Positions 53,282-61,822 are shown, counted from the stretch's first letter. The stretch: DNA of 64,000 nt from Gemmatimonadota bacterium (GCA_040388535.1 JAZKBR010000002.1:124001-188000); one strand, 5' to 3'. Program-made: numbers and translations. The notes: generated by a model from the letters alone, not told the origin.

Positions 53282-53317
53282 AAGGCCGCCGGAGCGATTG
53301 CTCCGGCGGCCTTTTTC
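53282..53317 (+). terminator. Intrinsic terminator of the OmpA-family gene
   Basis: A 14-bp perfect stem AAGGCCGCCGGAGC/GCTCCGGCGGCCTT (53282-53295 with 53300-53313) with loop GATT is followed by TTT. It lies between convergent genes and may also serve the gene ending at 53330. Confidence 0.92.
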
Positions 53318-53329
53318 GTAGCGATCTCG

Positions 53330-54349
53330 CTAGATGATCGTGCTCGAAGTCACCACCGGATGCAGGTATTCGCGTCGATACATCGCGAGCAGTTCGAAGA
53401 AGTAGCTCAACGCGAGCGGTCCGATCAGCAGTCCGATGATGCCGAGATAACTCACGCCGGCGACGGCGCCGACCAGCGTGATCAGCGGATGGGTCTGGGC
53501 ATACCGATTGGCCACGTACGGCCGGATGAAATTGTCGACGTTACCGACGGCAATCAGCCCCCACACGATCATTCCTATTCCCCATCCCGATTCATTGTGG
53601 GTGAACAGGTACACGGCGGCAGGGGCCCATACCATTCCACTGCCGACAACCGGCAGAATCGAGAGCAGTATCGTGACCGATCCCCAGAACATCGCATTCG
53701 GAATCCCCGTCACGAAGAACGCCAGGGCGACCATCAGGCCCTGCACCACCGCAGCGAGTCCGGTGCCGATGAGCGTCGACTTGGTCACCGCACCGAAGCG
53801 ATCCTTGAGGATCTCGACATTCGCATCCGAGAATGGGATCGCCGGTCGCAGGCCGTCCCACGCTCCCTTCGGATCGAGCAGGATGTAGTAGAGTCCGAAG
53901 AAGGTGAAGAGGAGATTCAGCGTCAGCCGCGTCGCGGTACCGAGCAGCGAGATGGCACTGCCACCTACCAGCGAGAGCGCCTGCGCCCCCGCGGCCTTGA
54001 TCTGCGGCCCGATGTTGAAGGTGCCGATGCGCAAGGTATCAAGTCGCTGCAGCAGCGGCGAAGAGAGCACCGACTTGACTGCGTCCTGCGCCTGACCCAC
54101 CAGCAGCGACACCATGTAGGCCGTCGGCAGGACGATCCCGACAATGGCGACCACGATCACAATCGCGGCGGCAATCGGTCGACTGCGCAGTCGACTCGAG
54201 AGCCACTCGTGCATCGGTGCGAAAACGACATAGAGGACTGGAGCGCCCAGCAGCCCCGAGGCATACGGAAAGAGCGCAAAGACAATGACCACGCCGAGGA
54301 TGGCGACCAGCCAGGAAGCGCGCTCACGATTGGTATCGAAGAATGGCAT
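53330..54349 (-). CDS. AI-2E/PerM family permease
   Basis: This 339-residue polytopic protein of the AI-2E transporter (TqsA/PerM) family has about eight helices. Conserved pieces are APVLYVVFAPMHEWLSSRLRSRPIAAAIVIVVAIVGIVLPTAY, IGTGLAAVVQGLMVALAFFVTGIPNAMFWGSVTILLSILPVVGSGMVWAPAAVYL, and the VDNFIRPYVANRYAQTHPLITLVGAVAG block. The transported substrate is unknown; the autoinducer role holds only for a few members. The ATG at 54349 has a TAGCCT box 5 bp upstream and no Shine-Dalgarno sequence. An extension to 54814 would overlap the divergent permease and is rejected. Confidence 0.88.
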   Translation of the reverse strand: MPFFDTNRERASWLVAILGVVIVFALFPYASGLLGAPVLYVVFAPMHEWLSSRLRSRPIAAAIVIVVAIVGIVLPTAYMVSLLVGQAQDAVKSVLSSPLLQRLDTLRIGTFNIGPQIKAAGAQALSLVGGSAISLLGTATRLTLNLLFTFFGLYYILLDPKGAWDGLRPAIPFSDANVEILKDRFGAVTKSTLIGTGLAAVVQGLMVALAFFVTGIPNAMFWGSVTILLSILPVVGSGMVWAPAAVYLFTHNESGWGIGMIVWGLIAVGNVDNFIRPYVANRYAQTHPLITLVGAVAGVSYLGIIGLLIGPLALSYFFELLAMYRREYLHPVVTSSTII

Positions 54350-54446
54350 CGCCAAGGCTACCCCCGCCCGGCTGCCGTCGCCATTACCCAAAGGTGGCGG
54401 TCGTTCCGGAATGAAACTTCCCTGGCTTTGCGCCGTCATCTCCGGG

Positions 54447-55679
54447 ATGACTGCCAACTCGATTCTGATCGGCTGCCGTGCGTTGGCAGCGAATCCCCTG
54501 CGGACCGTCCTCTCGACCCTCGGCGTCATCATGGGAACCGGCGCGCTGGTGGCAGTCCTCTCGGTGGGAGACGGCGTCGAGGCGTTTGCTCGCCGGCAGC
54601 TCGCCGAAACCACTGACCTGCAACTTCTCTCGGTGGTGCCTCGCACCACTCGCTCAGTCGATGGCGTCTCGTTCCCCCGACCTGACACACTGCGATTCAC
54701 GCCGGCCGATCTCGCCGACCTCACGCGCGCGCTGGGCCCCGAAGCCAGCGCAGTCCTTCGCTGGAGCGGAGCAGCCATCGTTACCGGATTGCCGAATGAT
54801 TCCTTGCGGGCCACGCAGGTCGTCGCTCAGGGCGCCGGAGCACCGATCGTGGAGGCGACCGCACTCGCCGCAGGCCGCTGGTTCAATGAGGCTGAAGCGA
54901 ACGGCGATTCGGCCATCGCCATCATTTCGCCCGCGCTCGCCGGGCGACTCACCGGCTCCACCGACTATACCAGGGCGCTGGGACAGCGTGTGACCGTGCA
55001 GGGCACCACACTCCAGGTCATTGGCGTGACCACCACGCCTGCCACACCGGAAATGATCACCCGGGTGCCGTTCGGGACCTTCCCGCGCACCGTGCTCCCC
55101 GTTGCGACCGCGCGCCCGCCGATGCTGCTGGTGCAGGCGCAACGGATCGAAGTCATGCCGGCGATGATCGCGAAGACAACAGCGTGGACCGCCGCGCGCT
55201 GGCCCGGAGGCAAGGATCGTGTCGACGTGCAGAGTCGCACGGAGCGGATCAATCAGGCCCGGCAGAGTATGCTGATCTTCAAGTTGCTGATGGGGTCGAT
55301 CACCGGAATCTCCCTGCTCGTGGGAGGTATCGGCATCATGAACGTGATGCTCGCGTCGGTGCTCGAGCGGACGCGCGAAATCGGTGTACGTCGCGCCACT
55401 GGCGCCAGGCGTCGTGACATCCTGACCCAGTTCCTCGCGGAGTCGGTCGCGGTCACCGGTGCGGGCAGTGCCCTCGGTGTCCTCCTCGGCGCCGGGGTCG
55501 CCATCGCCACCACTGCCGTGATGCGTGCGAAGACCCAGGCGCCAGTGCACGCGGCGCTGTCGGCGAGTACGCTGCTCATCGCAGCGCTCTCCGCCATCAT
55601 CATCGGGATGTCATTCGGATTGTATCCTGCGACCCGCGCCGCACGCCTCTCGCCCATCGATGCGATCCGGACGGAGTAG
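54447..55679 (+). CDS. MacB-type ABC permease without adjacent ATPase
   Basis: This 410-residue permease has one N-terminal helix (LRTVLSTLGVIMGTGALVAVL), a MacB-type periplasmic core (about 45-265) and three C-terminal FtsX helices (ISLLVGGIGIMNVMLASVLERTREIGVRRATGARRRDILTQFLAES). The start may instead be the ATG at 54411. No ATPase adjoins it. It could share the ATPase at 56588, which is on the same strand past the opposing tesA. A purine-rich repeat starts directly after its stop. Confidence 0.87.
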   Translation: MTANSILIGCRALAANPLRTVLSTLGVIMGTGALVAVLSVGDGVEAFARRQLAETTDLQLLSVVPRTTRSVDGVSFPRPDTLRFTPADLADLTRALGPEASAVLRWSGAAIVTGLPNDSLRATQVVAQGAGAPIVEATALAAGRWFNEAEANGDSAIAIISPALAGRLTGSTDYTRALGQRVTVQGTTLQVIGVTTTPATPEMITRVPFGTFPRTVLPVATARPPMLLVQAQRIEVMPAMIAKTTAWTAARWPGGKDRVDVQSRTERINQARQSMLIFKLLMGSITGISLLVGGIGIMNVMLASVLERTREIGVRRATGARRRDILTQFLAESVAVTGAGSALGVLLGAGVAIATTAVMRAKTQAPVHAALSASTLLIAALSAIIIGMSFGLYPATRAARLSPIDAIRTE

Positions 55680-55728
55680 GAGAAGGGGAAGGGGAAGGGG
55701 AAGGGGTAAGGGAGAAGGGAGAAGGGGC
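55680..55728 (+). repeat. Purine-rich tandem repeat directly after a stop codon
   Basis: Four AAGGGG hexamers are followed by two AAGGGAG heptamers and AAGGGG. The array begins at the base after the TAG of the MacB-type permease (55677-55679). It is roughly complementary to the pyrimidine array at 55781-55857. Confidence 0.9.
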
Positions 55729-55734
55729 CAGTTT

Positions 55735-55755
55735 GTCACCCTGAGCGAAGCGAGG
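55735..55755. repeat. REP-like element (GTCACCCTGAGCGAAGCGAG)
   Basis: The sequence GTCACCCTGAGCGAAGCGAG resembles a short dispersed motif that I recall from genomes of Gemmatimonadota, Chloroflexota and related phyla, commonly in intergenic regions. It lies between the two purine/pyrimidine arrays. Only one copy was noticed in the window. Confidence 0.5.
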
Positions 55756-55780
55756 GGGCGGAGCTCCGGCTCCCTCCCCC

Positions 55781-55857
55781 TTCTCGCTTCCCCCTTCCCC
55801 CTTCCCCCTTCCCCCTTCCCCCCTTCCCGCTTCCCCCTTCTCCTTCTCCCTTCTCGC
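55781..55857 (-). repeat. Pyrimidine heptamer array (TTCCCCC-like, about 11 units) at the tesA stop
   Basis: Heptads begin with TTCTCGC (55781-55787), continue as TTCCCCC with one 8-bp unit and minor variants, and end with TTCTCGC (55851-55857). In the mRNA sense of tesA the unit is GGGGGAA. The last base of the array is the first base of the stop codon complement (55857-55859). Confidence 0.92.
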
Positions 55858-56552
55858 TACTTGGAGATCGAATCCAGTATTGGCTTCAACGTCTTCCAGA
55901 CATTACTCGCCACGATCCGCGCACCGCGCGGCGTCGGATGAATGCCATCGGCCTGATTGAGTGTGTCGATCCCGGCGACACCGTTCAGCAGGAACGGCAG
56001 ATAGTGGGCGCCGTACTCGCTGGCCACCTTTGGAAAGAGCGCGCGAAAGTCATCGCCGTACTGTCGGCCAAGGTTCGGCATTGCCTCCATTCCCGCCACG
56101 ACGAGCGCGGGCCGCGGTGTCGCAGTCGAGGCCTTGGCGAGGATACCTGCGAGGTTCGAGCGCAACGAGTCGATCGGCTGCCCTCGCAGTCCATCATTGG
56201 CGCCAGTTTCGATCACCAGCACTGCCGTCGGACCCTGGCCCAGCAGCCAGTCGATGCGCCGCAACGCACCTGCCGATGTCTCGCCACTCACGCCGGCGTT
56301 GACGACACGAAAAGGGAGGCCGGCAGAGTCAATCTTGAGCTGGACCTGTGCCGGGTAGGCGTCAGCGGGATCGAGTCCGAGGCCGGCAGTGAGTGATGTC
56401 CCGACAAAGAGCACCGTCCGGCGCGGATCGGCCGGGGCGGGGATATCCTTCGCCGGAGGCGCTGGCGCCGGGCGATCGGCCGCACCACTGCACGCTGCCA
56501 GCAGGGAACCAATCCACCAGGTCCACCGGTATCCGTTTCGTGCCCAACGCAT
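55857..56552 (-). CDS. tesA: TesA/arylesterase-like SGNH hydrolase lipoprotein
   Basis: This 231-residue SGNH hydrolase is related to acyl-CoA thioesterase I/lysophospholipase L1. Block I is LFVGTSLTAGLGLDPADAYP (GTSLT replacing GDSLT), the Gly of block II is in NAGVSGETSAGALRR, block III is ETGANDGLRG and block V is QADGIHPTPRGARI (Asp and His). A lipobox-like SLLAAC near the N-terminus suggests a periplasmic lipoprotein. It is divergent from ybbA-ybbP, the same arrangement as in E. coli. Its stop codon abuts the heptamer array. Confidence 0.92.
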   Translation of the reverse strand: MRWARNGYRWTWWIGSLLAACSGAADRPAPAPPAKDIPAPADPRRTVLFVGTSLTAGLGLDPADAYPAQVQLKIDSAGLPFRVVNAGVSGETSAGALRRIDWLLGQGPTAVLVIETGANDGLRGQPIDSLRSNLAGILAKASTATPRPALVVAGMEAMPNLGRQYGDDFRALFPKVASEYGAHYLPFLLNGVAGIDTLNQADGIHPTPRGARIVASNVWKTLKPILDSISK

Positions 56553-56587
56553 TCGTATCCTCGCTTGCTTCTGCTTCGGAGTCCGCC

Positions 56588-57259
56588 ATGCTGTCGGTTG
56601 AAGCCCTGAGTCACGCCTATCTCTCGGGCGGCCGTCAGCTGACCGTGCTCAAGGATATCACCTTTCGCCTCGAGCCCGGTGGCTTCCTCGCGATCGTCGG
56701 TCCATCGGGAAGCGGCAAGACCACGCTCCTCGGCCTCCTCGCTGGCCTCGATCGTCCATCGCACGGTCGCGTGGTTCTCGATGGCGTCGACCTCGGTTCG
56801 CTCGACGAGGATTCGCGTGCCCGCCTCCGCCGCGAAAAGGTCGGCTTCATCTTCCAGTCGTTCCAGCTCATCCCGACCCTCACCGCACGCGAGAATGTGC
56901 AGGTGCCACTCGAGCTCGCCGGTGCCGACGATGCCGCATCCCGCGCCGAGGCCCTCCTGGCGCGCGTTGGCCTGGCCGAGCGCGGACACCACTACCCGGC
57001 ACAGCTCTCCGGCGGCGAACAGCAGCGGGTGGCAGTCGCGCGCGCTTTCAGCACGCGACCCAAGCTCCTCTTTGCCGATGAGCCCACGGGCAACCTCGAT
57101 GCCGCGAATGGCGCGACCGTGGTTGAGCTGATGACCGCACTCAATGAGGAGTTCGGGACGACGCTCGTGCTGGTCACCCACGACCTCGAGCTCGCCGCGC
57201 TGGCCCGGCGCACCATTCGGCTTGCCGACGGCGTCGTCGTCTCGGATAGCGCACAGTGA
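56588..57259 (+). CDS. ybbA: ABC transporter ATPase (YbbA/LolD type)
   Basis: This 223-residue ATPase has Walker A GPSGSGKTT, Q-loop FIFQSFQLIPTLTARENVQVPLELAG, signature LSGGEQQRVAVARAF, Walker B LLFADEPTGNLD and switch VLVTHD. The DEPTGNLDAANG motif and the adjacent large two-module permease identify it as YbbA-type. It overlaps the permease gene by 4 bp (GTGA) and is divergent from tesA by 35 bp. A TATCCT box about 27 bp upstream may be its -10. Confidence 0.92.
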   Translation: MLSVEALSHAYLSGGRQLTVLKDITFRLEPGGFLAIVGPSGSGKTTLLGLLAGLDRPSHGRVVLDGVDLGSLDEDSRARLRREKVGFIFQSFQLIPTLTARENVQVPLELAGADDAASRAEALLARVGLAERGHHYPAQLSGGEQQRVAVARAFSTRPKLLFADEPTGNLDAANGATVVELMTALNEEFGTTLVLVTHDLELAALARRTIRLADGVVVSDSAQ

Positions 57260-59883
57260 CCAGCACCGCGTTCGTGCTCCGCATGGCGTGGCGCGAAGCG
57301 CGTGCAGCGCGCCGCCGATTGATGCTGCTGACTGCCTCGGTGATGGCGGGCGTCGGGGCGCTGGTGGCTGTGAACTCGTTCACCGAAAACCTGAAGACCT
57401 CGGTGAGCGAACAGGCCCAGTCGCTTCTGGGCGCCGATCTCTCGCTCGGCGGCCGCAAGGCGGTGGCAGAGGTCGCGCCAGCGAAGAAGCTCCTCGATTC
57501 GCTGACGAAGGCCGGTGGCCCCGCGCTGCACACCGCCAACTCCACCTCGTTTGCGGCGATGGCGTTCGTTACCGCTGGAGGCGCGCGACTAGTGCAAGTG
57601 CGCACGGTCGATCCGGGGTGGCCATTCTACGGCACCATCGAGACCGCACCAGCGGGGATCTGGACTTCCCTGCAGCAGGGGGGCGCCATCGTTGATCCGT
57701 CACTCCTGCAGGCGATCGGCGCCAAGGTCGGTGACACCATCGGTCTCGGCGATGCGCGGTTCAAGATTCTTGGCACGGTCGTCAATGTCCCCGGCGATGT
57801 CGGGCTGCAGATGGCCTTCGGCGCGCGCGTCTTCATTCCCCATTCGGCGCTGGCCTCGACCAAGCTCCTCGGCTTTGGCGCCCGCGCCGACTACACCACC
57901 TACATCAAGCTCCCGCCTGCCATTGATGCACAGGTCGTCGCGAAGGCAGCCCGACCCGCGTTGCGCGCCGACCGAATGCGGGTGCGCACCGTCGCCGACG
58001 ATCGCGACAATCTCACCGATGGTCTCACGCGGCTCGGCAACTATCTCGGCCTGGTCGCGCTTGCCGCGCTGCTGCTCGGCGGACTCGGCGTCGCCAGCGC
58101 GGTACATGTCTTCATCCGGCAGAAGCTCGACACCATCGCGATGCTCCGCTGCCTGGGTGCCACATCGTGGCAAGTCTTCGCGATCCACCTGCTGCAGGCG
58201 CTGGCGATGGGACTGCTTGGTTCCGTTCTCGGCGCCCTCGTCGGCGTTGGACTGCAGCAGGTGATGCCGCTGGTGCTCAAGGATTTCCTCCCGGTCGATG
58301 TCCACGTCCTTCCTTCGGCCCGCGCCATCCTGATCGGCATCGGGCTCGGCGTCTGGACTGCCGGCGTCTTCTCGCTGCTGCCGTTGCTCGGCATTCGCGA
58401 GATCTCGCCGCTGGCAACCTTGCGGCGTGACGTGGTGCCACCGCGGGCCCGGCGTGACATCCTCCGCCTCACCGCCATCGCGGCGCTCGTGGTGAGTGTC
58501 GTGGGCCTCGCGGCAGTGCAGGTCGGATCTCTCAAGCAGGGGACCTGGTTTGCGGCCGCGATCGGTGTGGCATTGCTGGTGCTCTGGCTCGCATCGCTCG
58601 GGTTGATTGCTGCTGCCCGGCGCTGGACACCAGCGCGCTGGCCCTACCTCTGGCGGCAAGGGCTCGCCAATCTGCATCGCCCCGCGAACCAGACTGTTAC
58701 CGTCGTGCTCGCGCTCGGCTTCGGCGCGTTCCTGCTCACGACGCTGTTCACCGCACAGCACAATCTCCTGCGCGACCTGCGCATCGATGACGTGGGCGGT
58801 GGTCGTCCCAATCTCTTTCTGTTCGACATCCAGAACGACCAGAAGGCCGTCGTCGATTCGGCAGTGCGTGCCATCGGCAAGACGACGCCGTCGGCGTTCA
58901 CGCCGATTGTCCCGATGCGCCTCGCCTCGGTGAAGGGGCGGCCCGTGAAGGAGATCCTCGCGCGTGCCGACACCCTGCACGACGACACCACCGCGACAAC
59001 CCGTCGGCCGCGAGGTGCCCGCGGCCCGGGCGGCGAAGGCTCGCTCTGGGCCTATCGGCGCGAGTATCGCTCGACCTACCGCGCCACGCTCGGCGCGTCG
59101 GAGAAGCTCACCAAGGGCGCGTGGTTCGGCAGCGGACCGTGGGGGAGTGGTCGCAGCGCCAAGGATCCAGTGCCGATCTCGGTCGAAACGTCTCTTGCCG
59201 GCGAATTGTCGATCGCGGTGGGTGATGTGGTGACGTGGGACCTGCAAGGCGTGCTGGTCTACAGCAAGGTGACGTCGTTGCGCGAGGTGAACTGGGCGCG
59301 CTTCGAGCCGAATTTCTTCGTCGTCTTTGCCCCGGGTGCCCTCGAGAAGGCACCGCAGTCGTGGGTCACGCTCGCCCGCATCACCGATGCTGCGACGCGC
59401 GGGCAGGTGCAGCGCCGCCTCGCCGAGCGCGCTGCCAACGTCACCACGGTGGACCTCGGCGACATTCAGCGTGCCCTCGAGACGGTGGTCGACCGGATTG
59501 TGCTGGCCATCCGCTTCATGGCGCTCTTCTCGCTCGTGACCGGCACCATCGTCCTGATCGGCGCCATCGCGACGTCGCGCTGGCAGCGCATTCGCGAAGG
59601 GACCCTGCTGCGAACCATCGGCGCCACGCGGCCTCAGGTTCTCCAGATCCTCAGCGTGGAGTACGCGGCCCTCGGCCTCGGAGCGGCGCTGGTCGCCACC
59701 GTCCTGGCGGCCGGTGCGGGGTGGGCGCTCTCGAAGTTCGTTTTCGAGGCAAGTTTCTCGATTCCGTGGCTTTCGATGACGCTGCTGGCCGCGGGCCTCG
59801 TCGCGCTGACCACCGCCGTCGGGCTCTGGAACTCGCTCGATGTCCTGAATCGCCCGCCACTTGAGGTTCTCCGCGCCGAATAG
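57256..59883 (+). CDS. ybbP: Large ABC permease with two FtsX modules (YbbP-like)
   Basis: This 875-residue permease has a GTG start. It has one N-terminal helix (about 23-42), a periplasmic domain, three helices with a first FtsX module (VASAVHVFIRQKLDTIAMLRCLGATSWQVFAIHLLQ), and then two further helices. A second periplasmic domain (about 495-725) and a second FtsX module (IATSRWQRIREGTLLRTIGATRPQVLQILSVEY) complete the ten-helix YbbP architecture. YbbAP systems are linked to envelope lipid or hydrophobic-substrate extrusion. Neighbouring tesA supports that link. Confidence 0.9.
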   Translation: MTSTAFVLRMAWREARAARRRLMLLTASVMAGVGALVAVNSFTENLKTSVSEQAQSLLGADLSLGGRKAVAEVAPAKKLLDSLTKAGGPALHTANSTSFAAMAFVTAGGARLVQVRTVDPGWPFYGTIETAPAGIWTSLQQGGAIVDPSLLQAIGAKVGDTIGLGDARFKILGTVVNVPGDVGLQMAFGARVFIPHSALASTKLLGFGARADYTTYIKLPPAIDAQVVAKAARPALRADRMRVRTVADDRDNLTDGLTRLGNYLGLVALAALLLGGLGVASAVHVFIRQKLDTIAMLRCLGATSWQVFAIHLLQALAMGLLGSVLGALVGVGLQQVMPLVLKDFLPVDVHVLPSARAILIGIGLGVWTAGVFSLLPLLGIREISPLATLRRDVVPPRARRDILRLTAIAALVVSVVGLAAVQVGSLKQGTWFAAAIGVALLVLWLASLGLIAAARRWTPARWPYLWRQGLANLHRPANQTVTVVLALGFGAFLLTTLFTAQHNLLRDLRIDDVGGGRPNLFLFDIQNDQKAVVDSAVRAIGKTTPSAFTPIVPMRLASVKGRPVKEILARADTLHDDTTATTRRPRGARGPGGEGSLWAYRREYRSTYRATLGASEKLTKGAWFGSGPWGSGRSAKDPVPISVETSLAGELSIAVGDVVTWDLQGVLVYSKVTSLREVNWARFEPNFFVVFAPGALEKAPQSWVTLARITDAATRGQVQRRLAERAANVTTVDLGDIQRALETVVDRIVLAIRFMALFSLVTGTIVLIGAIATSRWQRIREGTLLRTIGATRPQVLQILSVEYAALGLGAALVATVLAAGAGWALSKFVFEASFSIPWLSMTLLAAGLVALTTAVGLWNSLDVLNRPPLEVLRAE

Positions 59884-59893
59884 CCCGACCTGC

Positions 59894-59922
59894 TTACTGC
59901 TCTCCCCCGGTGCTTCTATATT
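59894..59922 (+). promoter_or_regulatory. Sigma-70-like promoter of fabI
   Basis: TTACTG (59894-59899), a 17-bp spacer and TATATT (59917-59922) lie 30 bp upstream of the fabI ATG. This predicts a short leader of about 23 bases. It is the best-spaced promoter seen in the window. Confidence 0.65.
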
Positions 59923-59952
59923 CGGGGCACTCACCAGTGGAGAGTTCAGCGG

Positions 59953-60861
59953 ATGCTCGGGATCGATCTGTCGGGGAAGCGTGCCTTCATTGCCGGAGTC
60001 GCCGATGATGGCGGATTCGGATTTGCCATCGCCAAGGCCTTCGCCGAAGCGGGCGCATCCGTCTGTGTGGGCACCTGGCCACCGGCGATGGGGATCTTCG
60101 AGAACCTGATCGAGCGCGGCAAGATGGCGGGGTCGATGACGCTCTCGAACGGCCAGTCGATGGCGTTCGAGCGGATCTATCCGCTCGATGCGGCCTACGA
60201 CACGCTCGATGATGTGCCGGCAGAAATCCGCGAGAACAAGCGCTATCGCGAGCGCGGCGATTTCACGATCGCCGGCGTCGTCGCCTCCCTCAAGGCCGAC
60301 TTCGGCGATTCGCCACTCGACATTGTGGTGCACTCGCTTGCAAACGGCCCCGAGGTCAAGAAGCAGCTGCTCGACACCTCGCGTCGCGGCTATCTCGATG
60401 CGATTGGCGTCTCGGCCTACAGCAACGTCGCACTCATCCGGGAACTCTCACCGCTAATGCGCCGGGGTGGCTCCTTCCTCTCACTCACGTACATGGCCGG
60501 TGAGCGCGTGATCCCGGGTTACGGTGGCGGGATGTCCACGGCGAAGGCCGCGCTCGAGTCCGACACGCGAACCCTCGCCTACGAAGCCGGCCGGCGTCAC
60601 GGCGTGCGGGTGAACACCATCTCGGCGGGCCCCTACGCGTCGCGCGCCGCATCCGCGATCGGCTTCATCGACACGATGATCCGCTACTGCAAGACCAATT
60701 CGCCGCTCACCCGCGATTTCGAGGCAATGGATGTCGGCAATGCCGCGGCATTCCTCGCTTCGCCGCTGGCGGCCGGCATTACCGGCACCACGATGTACGT
60801 CGACAACGGCTACCACGCGATGGGGATGGCGGTGGCTCCGCCGGAGCCCCCCGCAACATGA
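59953..60861 (+). CDS. fabI: Enoyl-ACP reductase, plant/chlamydial type
   Basis: This enzyme reduces trans-2-enoyl-ACP with NADH in fatty-acid elongation. It has 302 residues against about 262 for E. coli FabI. The N-terminal GVADDGGFGFAIAKAFAEAGA binding motif, an insertion after VGTWPP (residues 40-85) and the active-site tyrosine/lysine spaced as YGGGMSTAK (seven residues between) match plastid and chlamydial enzymes. E. coli FabI has Y-x6-K. ANGPEVKKQLLDTSRRGYLDA is another plant-like segment. It overlaps the DUF423 gene by 4 bp. Confidence 0.94.
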   Translation: MLGIDLSGKRAFIAGVADDGGFGFAIAKAFAEAGASVCVGTWPPAMGIFENLIERGKMAGSMTLSNGQSMAFERIYPLDAAYDTLDDVPAEIRENKRYRERGDFTIAGVVASLKADFGDSPLDIVVHSLANGPEVKKQLLDTSRRGYLDAIGVSAYSNVALIRELSPLMRRGGSFLSLTYMAGERVIPGYGGGMSTAKAALESDTRTLAYEAGRRHGVRVNTISAGPYASRAASAIGFIDTMIRYCKTNSPLTRDFEAMDVGNAAAFLASPLAAGITGTTMYVDNGYHAMGMAVAPPEPPAT

Positions 60862-61232
60862 CGCCTCGCACCGCAGCTACGATTGCTGCCCTCTCAGCCG
60901 CCATCGCAGTGGCGCTCGGCGCATTCGGCGCGCACGCCTTGAAGGATCGTCTCGATGCTCGCGACCTCGCGACCTTCGAGACGGCGGTACGCTACCAGAT
61001 GTATCACGCCTTTGCGCTCTTCGCAGCGGCGTGGGTCCTCGCGCGCGGGGGCAGTGGCGCCGGCAATGCTGCGTGGGCCTTTCTGGCAGGGAGCATCATT
61101 TTCTGTGGCTCGCTCTACCTGCTCGTCGGCACCGGACAGCGGTGGCTCGGCGCAGTCACTCCGCTCGGCGGCCTGGCGTTCATCCTCGGCTGGCTGCTGC
61201 TGGCGCAGGCCGCGTGGAAGACGGAAATGTGA
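60858..61232 (+). CDS. DUF423 family membrane protein (YgdD-like)
   Basis: This 124-residue protein has four transmembrane helices. The typical DUF423 opening AALSAAIAVALGAFGAHALKDRLDARDLATFETAVRYQMYHAFALF and the closing GQRWLGAVTPLGGLAFILGWLLLA are both present. The function is unknown. It lies within a small operon after fabI and overlaps the next gene by 4 bp. Confidence 0.92.
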   Translation: MTPRTAATIAALSAAIAVALGAFGAHALKDRLDARDLATFETAVRYQMYHAFALFAAAWVLARGGSGAGNAAWAFLAGSIIFCGSLYLLVGTGQRWLGAVTPLGGLAFILGWLLLAQAAWKTEM

Positions 61233-61822
61233 CGAACTATCCCGGGCTCCTGGCTAAGCTGGACGCCTGGTTTCGCGACGGCGTTGCGGCGGCCGGGTCC
61301 GGTGTAGTGCCCTGCACCACCGGATGCACCGCCTGTTGCCATGGCCCCTTCGATATCTCGCCTGCCGATGCCGCGCTCGTTGCCGAGGGCGTGCGCCAGC
61401 TCACGCCGGATGCGCAGCTACAGTTGCGTGCGCGAGCTGAAGCGCAACTGCAGCGCTACCGCGATGTGCTCCCCGAATGGCAGAGCCCGTGGGATGTGAC
61501 CGCACTCGGTGAGGAGAAGTTCGACGTCCTTTCCGAAGCGCTCGCCGAGTTGCCCTGCCCCGCCCTCGATGACGCCGGTGGCTGCGGCATCTATGCGCAC
61601 CGCCCCGCGACCTGCCGCCTCATGGGCCTCTCGCTGGTCACGCCCGAGGGCGACGTGCTGGAGAACGCCTGCCCGATCCAGGCCGACTTCCCCGACTACG
61701 AGTCGCTCGCCCCAACGCCATTCGACCTCCTCCGCTTCGAGTATGAAGCAGAGGAGGTCGATGAGGTCGTGACGGCAGCAGGGTGGACCGTGACCACCAT
61801 CGCGGCGGCCATTCTGCGCTGA
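61229..61822 (+). CDS. YkgJ-like cysteine-cluster protein
   Basis: The GTG at 61229 overlaps the DUF423 stop, giving 197 residues. Cysteines occur as PCTTGCTACCHGPFDIS near residue 30 and LPCPALDDAGGCGIYAHRPATCRLMG near 110-135, the YkgJ/Fe-S-cluster-type arrangement for binding zinc or an iron-sulfur cluster. The remaining sequence is helical. The enzymatic role of this family is not established. Confidence 0.85.
   Translation: MTNYPGLLAKLDAWFRDGVAAAGSGVVPCTTGCTACCHGPFDISPADAALVAEGVRQLTPDAQLQLRARAEAQLQRYRDVLPEWQSPWDVTALGEEKFDVLSEALAELPCPALDDAGGCGIYAHRPATCRLMGLSLVTPEGDVLENACPIQADFPDYESLAPTPFDLLRFEYEAEEVDEVVTAAGWTVTTIAAAILR

Noticed and set aside
53105-54616. 503-codon open frame on the plus strand
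   Set aside because: It spans the OmpA gene end, a terminator and the AI-2E permease antisense. The sequence has no recognisable domain.
57700-60333. Very long open frame (877 codons) on the minus strand
   Set aside because: It lies antisense to ybbP and fabI, which have clear domains. The translated product is Arg/Asp/His-rich without any motif, as expected from reading a GC-rich gene backwards.
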